NCBI GenBank assembly: GCA_009930355.1
Contig: RZYK01000020.1
Location: 1 to 18,564, forward strand
DNA from: Campylobacterota bacterium
Lineage (GTDB): Bacteria; Campylobacterota; Campylobacteria; Campylobacterales; Sulfurospirillaceae
DNA length: 18,564 nt
Direction: 5' to 3'
Each line of letters begins with the position of its first letter. Positions within the stretch are counted from its first letter, which is position 1. The notes beneath the pieces were generated by a model, which saw only the letters and a program-made list of their open reading frames with translations, did not search any database and was not told the origin of the DNA. Shown here piece by piece: positions 1 through 9,900 of the stretch. The position numbers and the translations under genes were made by a program.

Positions 1-189
1 TTCCACCATTTCAGGCGTAATATGATGTACGGCCATGGCTTCATAAGAGATGGCAAGAGGCGGTTTGCACATATCGTTATGAATCTCTTCTATTTCCAAC
101 TCTTCATTGAGAACAAAAAAAGCCAACTGACACACACGATCTTTTTCAAATATGCCTGTTGTCTCAGTATCAAGTAAAATAATCTTCAT
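1..189 (-). CDS. DnaQ-like 3'-5' exonuclease, 5' part only (DEDDh family)
   Basis: Sixty-three codons are visible from an ATG at 189 to the window edge with no stop. The protein starts MKIILLDTETTGIF, which is the Exo I motif (DxE, residues 7-9) of the DEDDh exonucleases, as in the DNA polymerase III epsilon subunit and oligoribonuclease/RNase T relatives. Further on is HHITPEMVE, the usual family sequence before the second motif. The remaining catalytic residues lie off the window. A GAGGGG ribosome site lies upstream of the ATG. It is the last of three co-directional genes, 58 nt after the antiporter stop. The family removes nucleotides 3' to 5' from DNA or RNA using two metal ions. Whether this is a replicative proofreading subunit or a stand-alone exonuclease cannot be told from the fragment. 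Confidence 0.85.
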   Translation of the reverse strand, partial: MKIILLDTETTGIFEKDRVCQLAFFVLNEELEIEEIHNDMCKPPLAISYEAMAVHHITPEMVE

Positions 190-230
190 GCCAAATTTCC
201 CCTCAAAAAGTTCAAAAATTACCTTTTTTT

Positions 231-248
231 ATCTTTACATGTAAAGAT
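231..248. repeat. 18-bp perfect palindrome containing TTACATGTAA
   Basis: ATCTTTACATGTAAAGAT is its own reverse complement. It overlaps the first base of the antiporter stop codon and lies in the 58-nt gap before the DnaQ-like gene. It has no loop and no T-tract long enough to be a standard terminator, so a protein-binding site or an iterated genomic word fits better. It is one of five copies of the core in this window. Confidence 0.7.
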
Positions 249-1942
249 TATTCTTTCGTTATTTCACGGATCGCTTCATACTCATTTTTACGTAGAGCCT
301 CAAGTAAAATAAGAATTTCATCACTAGGAACACCCATTTGACTCAGCGCTTCTTCACCTGTGCGAATACTGCTTTCTAGGGTTTCAGCAATCACCCAATT
401 GGCTCCTGCAAAAAGTAATTTGTCCATCACTTTAATATCTAAAGCTCTGGCCAAAATCTTAATGTGCGGATAGGTCTCTTTAATGTGTTTTACAATTTTA
501 ATGGCATTTAAACTGTGGTCAATAGAGACGATAAGCATGGATGCTTGATCCAATTTAATGGTATTTAAAAGCCTCATATCGGTAATATCTCCAAAAAAGA
601 CAGGCATCCCATTTTTACGCCCTAACGCTACTTCTTGGGTATTAATATCAAAGACCATAAAAGGAATCCCACTGCTTTTAAGCATCTTAGAAATAACCTT
701 TCCTGTACTTCCATAGCCTGCAACAACTACCTTTTGTTCCATCGCGGCATTCTCTGTATTAAAATAAGAAAACTGAGACAGATTTGCCAGTTTATTGGCA
801 AGAGAACACCCAAAACTATACAGCACAGGGGTTAAAAGCATACTAATTGAAATCACACCAATCCCCACCACAAAAAGCGTATCATCAATTAAATTAATGG
901 CTTTGGCAGCACCAAAAAGAACAAAGCCAAACTCACCGCTTTGATTGAGTAAAAATGCCAACTTAATTGCGCCACTTTTATTGCCTCCAAATGCTAACAC
1001 AAGAGCAAAAACAACCAAAGCTTTTAAAATCAAGATAACAATAATATGCCCACTAAAAACCAAAGGGTTATCCCAAATGGCATTAAAATCAATAGACATA
1101 CCAACGGCAATAAAGAAAAGACTCATTAAAATACCCTTGAATGGTTCAAGGATAGATTCGATCTGAAAATTATACCGAGAGGTAGAGAGAAACATTCCCA
1201 TTAAAAAAGCACCCAAAGCCATAGAAAGTCCAGCATTATCCATCAAATAGGCGGAAAGAACTACGCTTAACATGGTTAAAAGTAAAAAAGCATCTTTATT
1301 ACGCTGTTTTGCGACCTTATCGAGTGCACTAGGAATAATATAACGACCAAAAGCAACCAAAAGAATAAACATTACCACAACCGTTGCTAAAGACTCCCAC
1401 CATGGTGTTTGAGATGTTTGCTGTTGATTGGAAAGTAAGGGAAGAACCGCAAGAAGAGGCACAACGGCTAAATCTTGAAGGAGCAAAATAGCAAACGCAC
1501 TTTTACCATGTTCAGTATTGAGTTTGCCTTTTTCTTGCAACAATTGCATGACCAAAGCAGTTGAAGAAAGCGCTAATGTAAAACCTATAAGCATCGCCAC
1601 ACTCAGATTTTCAACAAAAAAATTCATATAAAAACCAAGGACAACACCTGAGACAATCACCTGTAAAGAACCTAACCCAAACACCTCTTTGCGCATTGAC
1701 CAAAGCTTTGAGGGTTGCATCTCAAGCCCAATAATAAAAAGTAAAAGCACCACACCAAACTCAGTAAAATGGCGTAATGTTTCTACTTGACTCGTAACTG
1801 TAAAACCTCCCGTATGGGGACCCACAATAATACCTGCAATTAATAAACCCAAAATAGAACCAAGCCCAATATGTCTTGAAACCGTCACCATAATTGACGT
1901 AATCGCTAAAAGTACCAATACCGAGAGAAGGAACAAGTCCAT
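248..1942 (-). CDS. KefB/KefC-like monovalent cation:proton antiporter (CPA2) with RCK_N/TrkA-N domain
   Basis: A 564-residue inner-membrane protein. Residues 1 to about 380 are a run of hydrophobic segments typical of the Na+/H+ exchanger fold. They include FIIGLEMQP (about 69-77) and the LLQDLAVVPLLA stretch (about 154-165), whose Gln-Asp pair matches the ion-site motif of KefB/KefC. From about 403 a nucleotide-binding RCK/KTN domain follows: VVVAGYGSTGK is the glycine-rich loop and the Asp in VFDIN (about 432) should hold the ribose. Proteins of this kind exchange K+ or Na+ for H+ under nucleotide or redox control. I chose ATG at 1942 over the TTG three bases upstream because AAGGGG lies 5 nt before it. 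It starts 32 nt after ribBA, so the two are probably co-transcribed. Substrate cannot be decided from sequence; a KefF-like partner is not seen. Confidence 0.9.
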   Translation of the reverse strand: MDLFLLSVLVLLAITSIMVTVSRHIGLGSILGLLIAGIIVGPHTGGFTVTSQVETLRHFTEFGVVLLLFIIGLEMQPSKLWSMRKEVFGLGSLQVIVSGVVLGFYMNFFVENLSVAMLIGFTLALSSTALVMQLLQEKGKLNTEHGKSAFAILLLQDLAVVPLLAVLPLLSNQQQTSQTPWWESLATVVVMFILLVAFGRYIIPSALDKVAKQRNKDAFLLLTMLSVVLSAYLMDNAGLSMALGAFLMGMFLSTSRYNFQIESILEPFKGILMSLFFIAVGMSIDFNAIWDNPLVFSGHIIVILILKALVVFALVLAFGGNKSGAIKLAFLLNQSGEFGFVLFGAAKAINLIDDTLFVVGIGVISISMLLTPVLYSFGCSLANKLANLSQFSYFNTENAAMEQKVVVAGYGSTGKVISKMLKSSGIPFMVFDINTQEVALGRKNGMPVFFGDITDMRLLNTIKLDQASMLIVSIDHSLNAIKIVKHIKETYPHIKILARALDIKVMDKLLFAGANWVIAETLESSIRTGEEALSQMGVPSDEILILLEALRKNEYEAIREITKE

Positions 1943-1958
1943 CAAAACCCCTTTTTTG

Positions 1959-1972
1959 TTTTACATGTAAAA
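1959..1972. repeat. 14-bp perfect palindrome containing TTACATGTAA
   Basis: TTTTACATGTAAAA fills the short gap between the ribBA stop and the antiporter ribosome site. It is the second copy of the same 10-bp core seen at 235-244, and here too it lies just after a stop codon. It could be an operator or a genome-wide iterated word. Confidence 0.65.
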
Positions 1973-1974
1973 AC

Positions 1975-2997
1975 TTATAACACAATCTCTTGATGAATAT
2001 TTAAACCAAACCCTGACAATCCAACATAGTCTTTACGTTTAGTGGTCGAAAGTAAATTAATATTTTCAATACCCAATTTTTTAACAATTTGTGCACCAAT
2101 GCCAAACTCACGAAGTTCTGGATTTGAAGTGTATTCACTGTCAATAAAAATAAAAATACCATTGTTTTTTTTCAAATACTCAATCGCTTTTAAAACGCCA
2201 CTGTACTTTTTCTCATTGGCTAATAATTCATTATCGGGAATAATATGATGAAATTTTACCGCACTTGTTTTAGAAATTTCCCCAAAAGCATAGACAATAT
2301 GATGATTTCCCTCGTGATCCACCATGTCAATTTTACGTGTGGTAGCACCAAAAAATTCTACATTTGCCGATGCAACTTCTCTTACTAACGATTCAGATTG
2401 CATACGATATGCCACAATATCAGAGATATAAACAATGTTAATACCATTTTTTTTACAAAAAAGATCCAAATCATCACGACGTGCCATATGACCATCTTCT
2501 TTCATAACTTCACAAATAACGGCGACTTCAGAAACGCCAGCCAAACGACATAAATCCACAGAACCCTCGGTATGACCTGTTCGAACCAACGTTCCGCCTT
2601 TACGCGCTATTAGAGGGAAGATATGACCAGGACGCACTAACTCCTCAGGACGACTCACAGAATCAGCTAAAATCTTAATGGTCACATCCCGCTCATACGC
2701 TGAAATACCCGTAGAACAAATACGAGCATCCACCGAAACGGTAAATGCTGTCTCATGCTGAGAGTCATTGTTTTGTACCATAGGGACTAATGAAAGACGT
2801 TTTGCAACCTCTTCTTTTAAAGAGACACAAATAAGCCCTTTCGCCTCTGATGCCATAAAATTGACTTTCTCTGGCGTAGAAAATGTCGCAGCATAAACAA
2901 GGTCACCCTCATTCTCACGATCTTCATCGTCCACCATCATAACCATCTTCCCGTGCTTGATATCTTCTATCGCTTGTTTCACTCTTTGAATAGGCAT
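1975..2997 (-). CDS. ribBA: RibBA-type 3,4-dihydroxy-2-butanone 4-phosphate synthase with degenerate GTP cyclohydrolase II domain
   Basis: A 340-residue cytosolic enzyme of riboflavin synthesis. The N-terminal RibB half is intact: DDEDRENEGDL (about 23-33) is the acidic metal/substrate loop, RPGHIFPLIA (122-131) and GHTEGSVDLCRLAG (141-154) carry the other active-site residues. This half converts ribulose 5-phosphate to 3,4-dihydroxybutanone 4-phosphate and formate. The C-terminal half (about 200-340) keeps the end of a RibA domain (GIGAQIVKKLG at about 299-309, then LLSTTKRK and GFGLNI), but the zinc-binding cysteines (normally CLTGDxFxSxRCDC) and the QEGRG motif are absent, so it should not act on GTP. 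A separate ribA is expected elsewhere. Start: ATG at 2997 is preceded by GGAG at 6 nt; the upstream in-frame TTG at 3009 overlaps that ribosome site and is rejected. Confidence 0.92.
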   Translation of the reverse strand: MPIQRVKQAIEDIKHGKMVMMVDDEDRENEGDLVYAATFSTPEKVNFMASEAKGLICVSLKEEVAKRLSLVPMVQNNDSQHETAFTVSVDARICSTGISAYERDVTIKILADSVSRPEELVRPGHIFPLIARKGGTLVRTGHTEGSVDLCRLAGVSEVAVICEVMKEDGHMARRDDLDLFCKKNGINIVYISDIVAYRMQSESLVREVASANVEFFGATTRKIDMVDHEGNHHIVYAFGEISKTSAVKFHHIIPDNELLANEKKYSGVLKAIEYLKKNNGIFIFIDSEYTSNPELREFGIGAQIVKKLGIENINLLSTTKRKDYVGLSGFGLNIHQEIVL

Positions 2998-3025
2998 TGT
3001 TTGCTCCAAAAAAATAATATAATGG

Positions 3026-3054
3026 ATTATAGTAAATTACCCTTGACAAACAAA
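3026..3054 (-). promoter_or_regulatory. Probable promoter of ribBA
   Basis: On the minus strand a perfect TATAAT (plus-strand 3026-3031) is preceded at 17 nt by TTTGTT, a weak -35 match. A second AT-rich TATATT lies closer to the gene. The element overlaps the promoter of the tRNA genes on the other strand, so the two would compete for polymerase or share a regulator. Confidence 0.5.
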
Positions 3055-3071
3055 TTAAAAATCACTATAAT
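3043..3071 (+). promoter_or_regulatory. Sigma-70 promoter of the tRNA genes
   Basis: TTGACA (3043-3048) and TATAAT (3066-3071) are both perfect consensus hexamers separated by exactly 17 nt. It ends about 20 nt before tRNA-Gln. A strong promoter of this kind fits stable RNA genes. Confidence 0.85.
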
Positions 3072-3090
3072 TTCACCTCGTTAAAGGCAT

Positions 3091-3165
3091 TGGGGTGTCG
3101 CCAAGCGGTAAGGCACTGGTTTTTGGTACCAGCATTCAGGGGTTCGAATCCCTTCACCCCATCCA
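3091..3165 (+). tRNA. tRNA-Gln (anticodon TTG), CCA encoded
   Basis: The acceptor arms TGGGGTG and CACCCCA pair over 7 bp. The anticodon stem CTGGT/ACCAG encloses loop TTTTGGT, giving TTG, which reads CAA/CAG. The T arm has GGTTCGAAT. A single U discriminator and genome-encoded CCA follow. It is the first gene after the consensus promoter. Confidence 0.95.
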
Positions 3166-3182
3166 CCTTTTACATCTTCCGT

Positions 3183-3258
<76 letters not shown>

Positions 3259-3364
3259 TTTCAAACCTCACAAAATCGAACTTATGAAGCTTTTTTTAAA
3301 AAACTTTTACTTCAAAAAAAGTGATACTTAAATATGTTCACATATAGACTCTACTTTAAATACT
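3259..3364. other. AT-rich spacer between tRNA-fMet and the leader-distal end of the CRISPR array
   Basis: No gene is seen. A run of T and A tracts at about 3287-3320 includes GAAG and CTTC flanking an AT-rich core, which could be a weak hairpin, but neither strand has a clear stem plus T-tail, so I do not call a terminator. At 3355-3363 the nine bases TTTAAATAC copy bases 2-10 of the repeat, just two bases before the first full repeat. This may be a remnant of a repeat or chance. Confidence 0.5.
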
Positions 3365-5164
3365 GTTTAAATACAACTCTTGTGTCGGTTCGAGACAATA
3401 CGTTGAAACTCTAAAATCATCTCATAACCGTAGTTTAAATACAACTCTTGTGTCGGTTCGAGGATACAACTTTATCAGATAATGAGATTCTTAAAAAGTT
3501 TAAATACAACTCTTGTGTCGGTTCGAGGCAAGAGGATAGACTTTTAGAGAGACGCTTTTGTGTTTAAATACAACTCTTGTGTCGGTTCGAGCTTCTCTAA
3601 GGCTTGACACTTCTAGTCGTAGAAAAAGTTTAAATACAACTCTTGTGTCGGTTCGAGATGATAGAGATTAAATTTGACATTATGCAAAAATTGTTTAAAT
3701 ACAACTCTTGTGTCGGTTCGAGCATGCTCTTTCTCTGTGTAGCTCGTCTTAATCACTGTTTAAATACAACTCTTGTGTCGGTTCGAGGGGCAGTTTTAGA
3801 ACACGTTGAGTCTAAAAGCTAGTTTAAATACAACTCTTGTGTCGGTTCGAGTTAGCACTGAACAGCAACATAAAGGATAGCACACAAAGTTTAAATACAA
3901 CTCTTGTGTCGGTTCGAGGGGAGTTGGTAGTGAGGTTTATAGCCCTCTTTCCAGTTTAAATACAACTCTTGTGTCGGTTCGAGAGCGATAATAGTTATAG
4001 ATACCTTCAGGTGCATCGTTTAAATACAACTCTTGTGTCGGTTCGAGGAGAAGGAAAGGGTTTATAGGCGAACCCTCTTTTAGTTTAAATACAACTCTTG
4101 TGTCGGTTCGAGTTAATTTCATCAATTTGAACTTTTGATTGATAAAATGTTTAAATACAACTCTTGTGTCGGTTCGAGAATCGTATGTTATTTTATATAC
4201 GCACCATGAACCATGTTTAAATACAACTCTTGTGTCGGTTCGAGAACAATATGCTTAAGTTTTTATCTTCCTCACTGTTGTTTAAATACAACTCTTGTGT
4301 CGGTTCGAGTCAAGGATAGTATTCTGTGTTTTAAAAGGATTCCAGTTTAAATACAACTCTTGTGTCGGTTCGAGAAAGGAAGAGAGAATTCTAACCCTAG
4401 ATTCGATACATGTTTAAATACAACTCTTGTGTCGGTTCGAGTCGAGCAACATCGCAACGAATTAAATGAGATGGTGTTTAAATACAACTCTTGTGTCGGT
4501 TCGAGTAAATCAGCGCCTAAGCTTTCACCATCTTTTTTGGTTTAAATACAACTCTTGTGTCGGTTCGAGGGTTAAACTCACACATGCAATGCCAAGAACC
4601 GCAAGTTTAAATACAACTCTTGTGTCGGTTCGAGCGAGTACAACGAGGATGTGTACAACGATAGTGAAGGTTTAAATACAACTCTTGTGTCGGTTCGAGT
4701 TGGATATATCCCCAACGAAACCACGTAGGATGTGCGCTTGTTTAAATACAACTCTTGTGTCGGTTCGAGTAGCGTTGCCAAATTGAAAATGTAGGTTTTC
4801 TCGTGTTTAAATACAACTCTTGTGTCGGTTCGAGTAGTGCGTGAACCTTGTTTTAGTTGTACACGATATTTGTTTAAATACAACTCTTGTGTCGGTTCGA
4901 GCTAGCAAAAACCCAAAGGACACTATAACTAAGCCTTGTTTAAATACAACTCTTGTGTCGGTTCGAGTCATTGTGGTTTTAAAAACATGTCCCATGCTAC
5001 TAAGTTTAAATACAACTCTTGTGTCGGTTCGAGTGTAACGGTTTGGGTAAAATGTAGGAAAGCCCTCAGTTTAAATACAACTCTTGTGTCGGTTCGAGCA
5101 GGTATTTCAAAATTAATTTTGTCCGTTGTATCTTGTTTAAATACAACTCTTGTGTCGGTTCGAG

Positions 5165-5200
5165 ATAATGTTTTGTGAGTACTCTTGATAAGAAGCGTAG
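5165..5200 (-). other. CRISPR spacer 28, allelic to spacer 134 in opposite orientation
   Basis: The reverse complement reads YASYQEYSQNI from its second base. Spacer 134 encodes the same 11 residues on its plus strand, with seven nucleotide differences, all consistent with the third codon position of that frame (see findings). The two have the same ends and the same 36-nt length. Confidence 0.85.
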
Positions 5201-6929
5201 GTTTAAATACAACTCTTGTGTCGGTTCGAGCGAGACTTCATCGCCACCCTTATACATGTTATTCAGTTTAAATACAACTCTTGTGTCGGTTCGAGCGGGC
5301 AATTGTCGCACAGTAAAATTCTTGTATCGCGTTTAAATACAACTCTTGTGTCGGTTCGAGCGAAACACACACCCATGCCCAGGGCAATGATAGCGAGTTT
5401 AAATACAACTCTTGTGTCGGTTCGAGATATGTTCCATCTAAATTTAAAAATGAATATTTTAGGTTTAAATACAACTCTTGTGTCGGTTCGAGGCTTAACC
5501 GCTGGTTCTGTAATTGTGTTTTTTACAGTTTAAATACAACTCTTGTGTCGGTTCGAGAAAGGCGATTTTAAGACAAATGTGTTTCTAAACAAGTTTAAAT
5601 ACAACTCTTGTGTCGGTTCGAGAAGATATGTCTAACCGAGGTTTGTCTCTTTGTTCTTTGTTTAAATACAACTCTTGTGTCGGTTCGAGACGAACGGGGA
5701 CACAGTCCCAGATTCGTGAAGATGGTTTAAATACAACTCTTGTGTCGGTTCGAGCATCTGGTTTAAAAGATGCGGCAGTGATTAGGCGGTTTAAATACAA
5801 CTCTTGTGTCGGTTCGAGGATTTAGGCTTAAGTGTTGAAGATTTTAACGCCCTCAGTTTAAATACAACTCTTGTGTCGGTTCGAGATGTTCGATAGAAAA
5901 AAAGATGATTTAGATTATATGTTTAAATACAACTCTTGTGTCGGTTCGAGGGATAGGAGACATTGTTATGACTACTTTTTTTATGTTTAAATACAACTCT
6001 TGTGTCGGTTCGAGCCGCCTTGTAGCGATAACAGATTTCTTTTTTAACTGGTTTAAATACAACTCTTGTGTCGGTTCGAGCGTTTCCCTATTTTTTTATA
6101 CTCCGCCACCAGCTAGTTTAAATACAACTCTTGTGTCGGTTCGAGTGAAACCAAGACTGCTCAACACCGTTTTCATCTTTTGTTTAAATACAACTCTTGT
6201 GTCGGTTCGAGCAAAATCTTCAAGTACGGTCACTTCGGTTTGATTGTTTAAATACAACTCTTGTGTCGGTTCGAGCAAATCGTTACATTGCAGAAATTCA
6301 GAATAGAGTTGTTTAAATACAACTCTTGTGTCGGTTCGAGCTGCAGCGAGTGCGTTTTGTACTGCTATTTTGGAGTTTAAATACAACTCTTGTGTCGGTT
6401 CGAGTTTTTTATAAGCGATGAAAAAGGAAAATATATAGGGTTTAAATACAACTCTTGTGTCGGTTCGAGGGATTTAAAAAAATATGATTGGAGCGCTGTT
6501 CTAAAGTTTAAATACAACTCTTGTGTCGGTTCGAGTGCGTTCCTTTCCTCGATATTCAAAAATTTAAAATTAGTTTAAATACAACTCTTGTGTCGGTTCG
6601 AGGGATTTAAAAAAATATGATTGGAGCGCTGTTCTAAAGTTTAAATACAACTCTTGTGTCGGTTCGAGCTCCGTGAAATATTGCTCATTATCATCTAAAA
6701 AAAAGTTTAAATACAACTCTTGTGTCGGTTCGAGTATGCTTTATGAAAGTAGTAGATGATGATGGTGCTGGTTTAAATACAACTCTTGTGTCGGTTCGAG
6801 GTCCATATCCGAGATGTATTGGAAAGCTTGGTAACGTTTAAATACAACTCTTGTGTCGGTTCGAGCACCACATACACGTCACCATCTTTGATTTCTATCG
6901 TTTAAATACAACTCTTGTGTCGGTTCGAG

Positions 6930-6965
6930 CTTTTAACGATTCACCTCTATCGCCTTTGTCACCTT
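6930..6965 (-). other. CRISPR spacer 55, target encodes a collagen-like Gly-X-Y run
   Basis: The minus strand reads KGDKGDRGESLK, with glycine at every third position (GDK-GDR-GES). Collagen-like runs of this kind are common in phage tail fibres, so the source is probably a tail-fibre gene. This is a short match and remains inference. Confidence 0.55.
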
Positions 6966-9900
6966 GTTTAAATACAACTCTTGTGTCGGTTCGAGTAGCC
7001 CCAAAATTAGCCGAGAACTATGTGACATTGTTTAAATACAACTCTTGTGTCGGTTCGAGTCTAGTAAGCTCATAGAGCTTTTTGTATCGTTTAGTTTAAA
7101 TACAACTCTTGTGTCGGTTCGAGCCGTAATGAACCCTTTTTTATCTCGTTCTATCTTGTTTAAATACAACTCTTGTGTCGGTTCGAGACTTCCATATCGC
7201 CGAGTATCTTTTCAGGGTTCTTTGTTTAAATACAACTCTTGTGTCGGTTCGAGTCGCCCGCTATTTTGTAGGAGACACGGGATATAGCAGTTTAAATACA
7301 ACTCTTGTGTCGGTTCGAGGAGGCCGAATTTCTAAGTAATGTCGTGGGTATGTTGTTTAAATACAACTCTTGTGTCGGTTCGAGCGTTTTGATGGGTTTG
7401 ACACGTTAGAATTTAGCGGGTTTAAATACAACTCTTGTGTCGGTTCGAGAAAAGACAAGAGACTGCGGATAATAATTTGAATCTGTTTAAATACAACTCT
7501 TGTGTCGGTTCGAGAAGCAGCACGCCCGACACACATTGTTAAAACAAAGTTTAAATACAACTCTTGTGTCGGTTCGAGACAGGTCTTCCATCGTGTTGTG
7601 TGTAGTAAGGATGTTTAAATACAACTCTTGTGTCGGTTCGAGGAGTCGGTGCTGATGCATAAGGCTCTTACGGGAGACAGTTTAAATACAACTCTTGTGT
7701 CGGTTCGAGCTTTTGCTTAAGATAAGTGGGCTTGTTGTTAAGGTGTTTAAATACAACTCTTGTGTCGGTTCGAGAGCAGGCTCAGAGGTGGAGCCATGAG
7801 CGTTAATCGTTTAAATACAACTCTTGTGTCGGTTCGAGTCGCCCGCTATTTTGTAGGAGACACGGGATATAGCAGTTTAAATACAACTCTTGTGTCGGTT
7901 CGAGATAAAAAAACAAGCTTTCCATTTTCCCTCGATACCTGTTTAAATACAACTCTTGTGTCGGTTCGAGTCGCTATAAGCTTGTTTACATGTTTTGCAT
8001 CTATGTTTAAATACAACTCTTGTGTCGGTTCGAGAAAGACGGTGCGCATACAATCGCCTCGTGGGGCTGGTTTAAATACAACTCTTGTGTCGGTTCGAGC
8101 AAGAACAAGCTCAGGAAATAGGCTTCCTTGATGAGTTTAAATACAACTCTTGTGTCGGTTCGAGAAATTATGTTTAAAATCATAATGAACGGTAACGTTA
8201 GTTTAAATACAACTCTTGTGTCGGTTCGAGATTAACAGTTTCTTTCATTGTATCAAGCGTACTATGTTTAAATACAACTCTTGTGTCGGTTCGAGGTTCT
8301 TGGTTCTGCTGTTGCTCTAAGCTCAAACGTTAGTTTAAATACAACTCTTGTGTCGGTTCGAGATATTTTAGTAAGAGATTACGATCCGCCTTTTATTGTT
8401 TAAATACAACTCTTGTGTCGGTTCGAGTGTGCGAGGCACACAAAGAAGCGGCAACTATGCCTGTTTAAATACAACTCTTGTGTCGGTTCGAGACAATGTA
8501 TACACCAATAACTTCGGAGTCTGATAGTTTAAATACAACTCTTGTGTCGGTTCGAGTGCCGTGCAAAAAGTAGGCTTTGCCTCTTCGCTTCGTTTAAATA
8601 CAACTCTTGTGTCGGTTCGAGGTGCCGTGCAAAAAGTAGGCTTTGCCTCTTCGCTTCGTTTAAATACAACTCTTGTGTCGGTTCGAGCGGCATATACTGC
8701 TTTATTAATTTTAATTATGAAGTTTAAATACAACTCTTGTGTCGGTTCGAGGGAGTTTGTTAAGCACCTGCTCCGTGTTGTGTTAAAGTTTAAATACAAC
8801 TCTTGTGTCGGTTCGAGTGTTCGCTTTACTACATCGCACACCCTCGTGCCACAAGTTTAAATACAACTCTTGTGTCGGTTCGAGGCACCACCGCTAACAG
8901 CATGAACTGAACCTGTTGCAAGTTTAAATACAACTCTTGTGTCGGTTCGAGGCGTCTCGCCTTGATTATACACAACAGAATCAGCAAGTTTAAATACAAC
9001 TCTTGTGTCGGTTCGAGGGGTTCATCTTCCAAAGCGTTTGAATAAAGCCTTTATGTTTAAATACAACTCTTGTGTCGGTTCGAGAAATAAAAGCGTGGCG
9101 CAATTTCAACACTATTTTAAGTTTAAATACAACTCTTGTGTCGGTTCGAGAAATATCAAAATCCACGGGAACTTTTGCGAACTCATGTTTAAATACAACT
9201 CTTGTGTCGGTTCGAGAAGAGTGTGGCAATCTTGGTGGTACTCCTTTGAAGGTTTAAATACAACTCTTGTGTCGGTTCGAGACTTTACAATTAAACGCAT
9301 TGATAAATTTGTACAGTTTAAATACAACTCTTGTGTCGGTTCGAGTTAAAATTGATATAAAAGAAACAGATAGATACATGTTTAAATACAACTCTTGTGT
9401 CGGTTCGAGCCCTTTTTGTTTTGCGGATTATTATATGCCATCTCTGTTTAAATACAACTCTTGTGTCGGTTCGAGAAGGTAGAGGCATGGGCGGAACAGC
9501 GAAAATAATGTTTAAATACAACTCTTGTGTCGGTTCGAGGCTTTCAACCGCTTCATTGAGGGCATTAGGCACCGTTTAAATACAACTCTTGTGTCGGTTC
9601 GAGTTCAACCTCTGCACTCCAAACGATTGCCAATCGTGGTTTAAATACAACTCTTGTGTCGGTTCGAGCAGGGCTATCTGAGCAAATCAACCAACTTAAA
9701 CTGTTTAAATACAACTCTTGTGTCGGTTCGAGCGCTTCACTTCATCTGCATTAAAAGGATGAATACGGTTTAAATACAACTCTTGTGTCGGTTCGAGCTC
9801 ATCGTAATCAACAATGGGTTCATCTTCAATAACGTTTAAATACAACTCTTGTGTCGGTTCGAGGTAGGCGATAATAATGCTACTAATAAAGATTCTAAGT

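Noticed and set aside
3285..3322. Rho-independent terminator after tRNA-fMet or at the end of the array transcript
   Set aside because: The stem is only GAAG/CTTC around an AT core, and neither strand has a T-tract after it.
3924..4082. Similarity between spacers 9 and 11 (shared GTTTATAG and CCCTCTTT)
   Set aside because: The alignment needs a gap and the encoded peptides do not agree.
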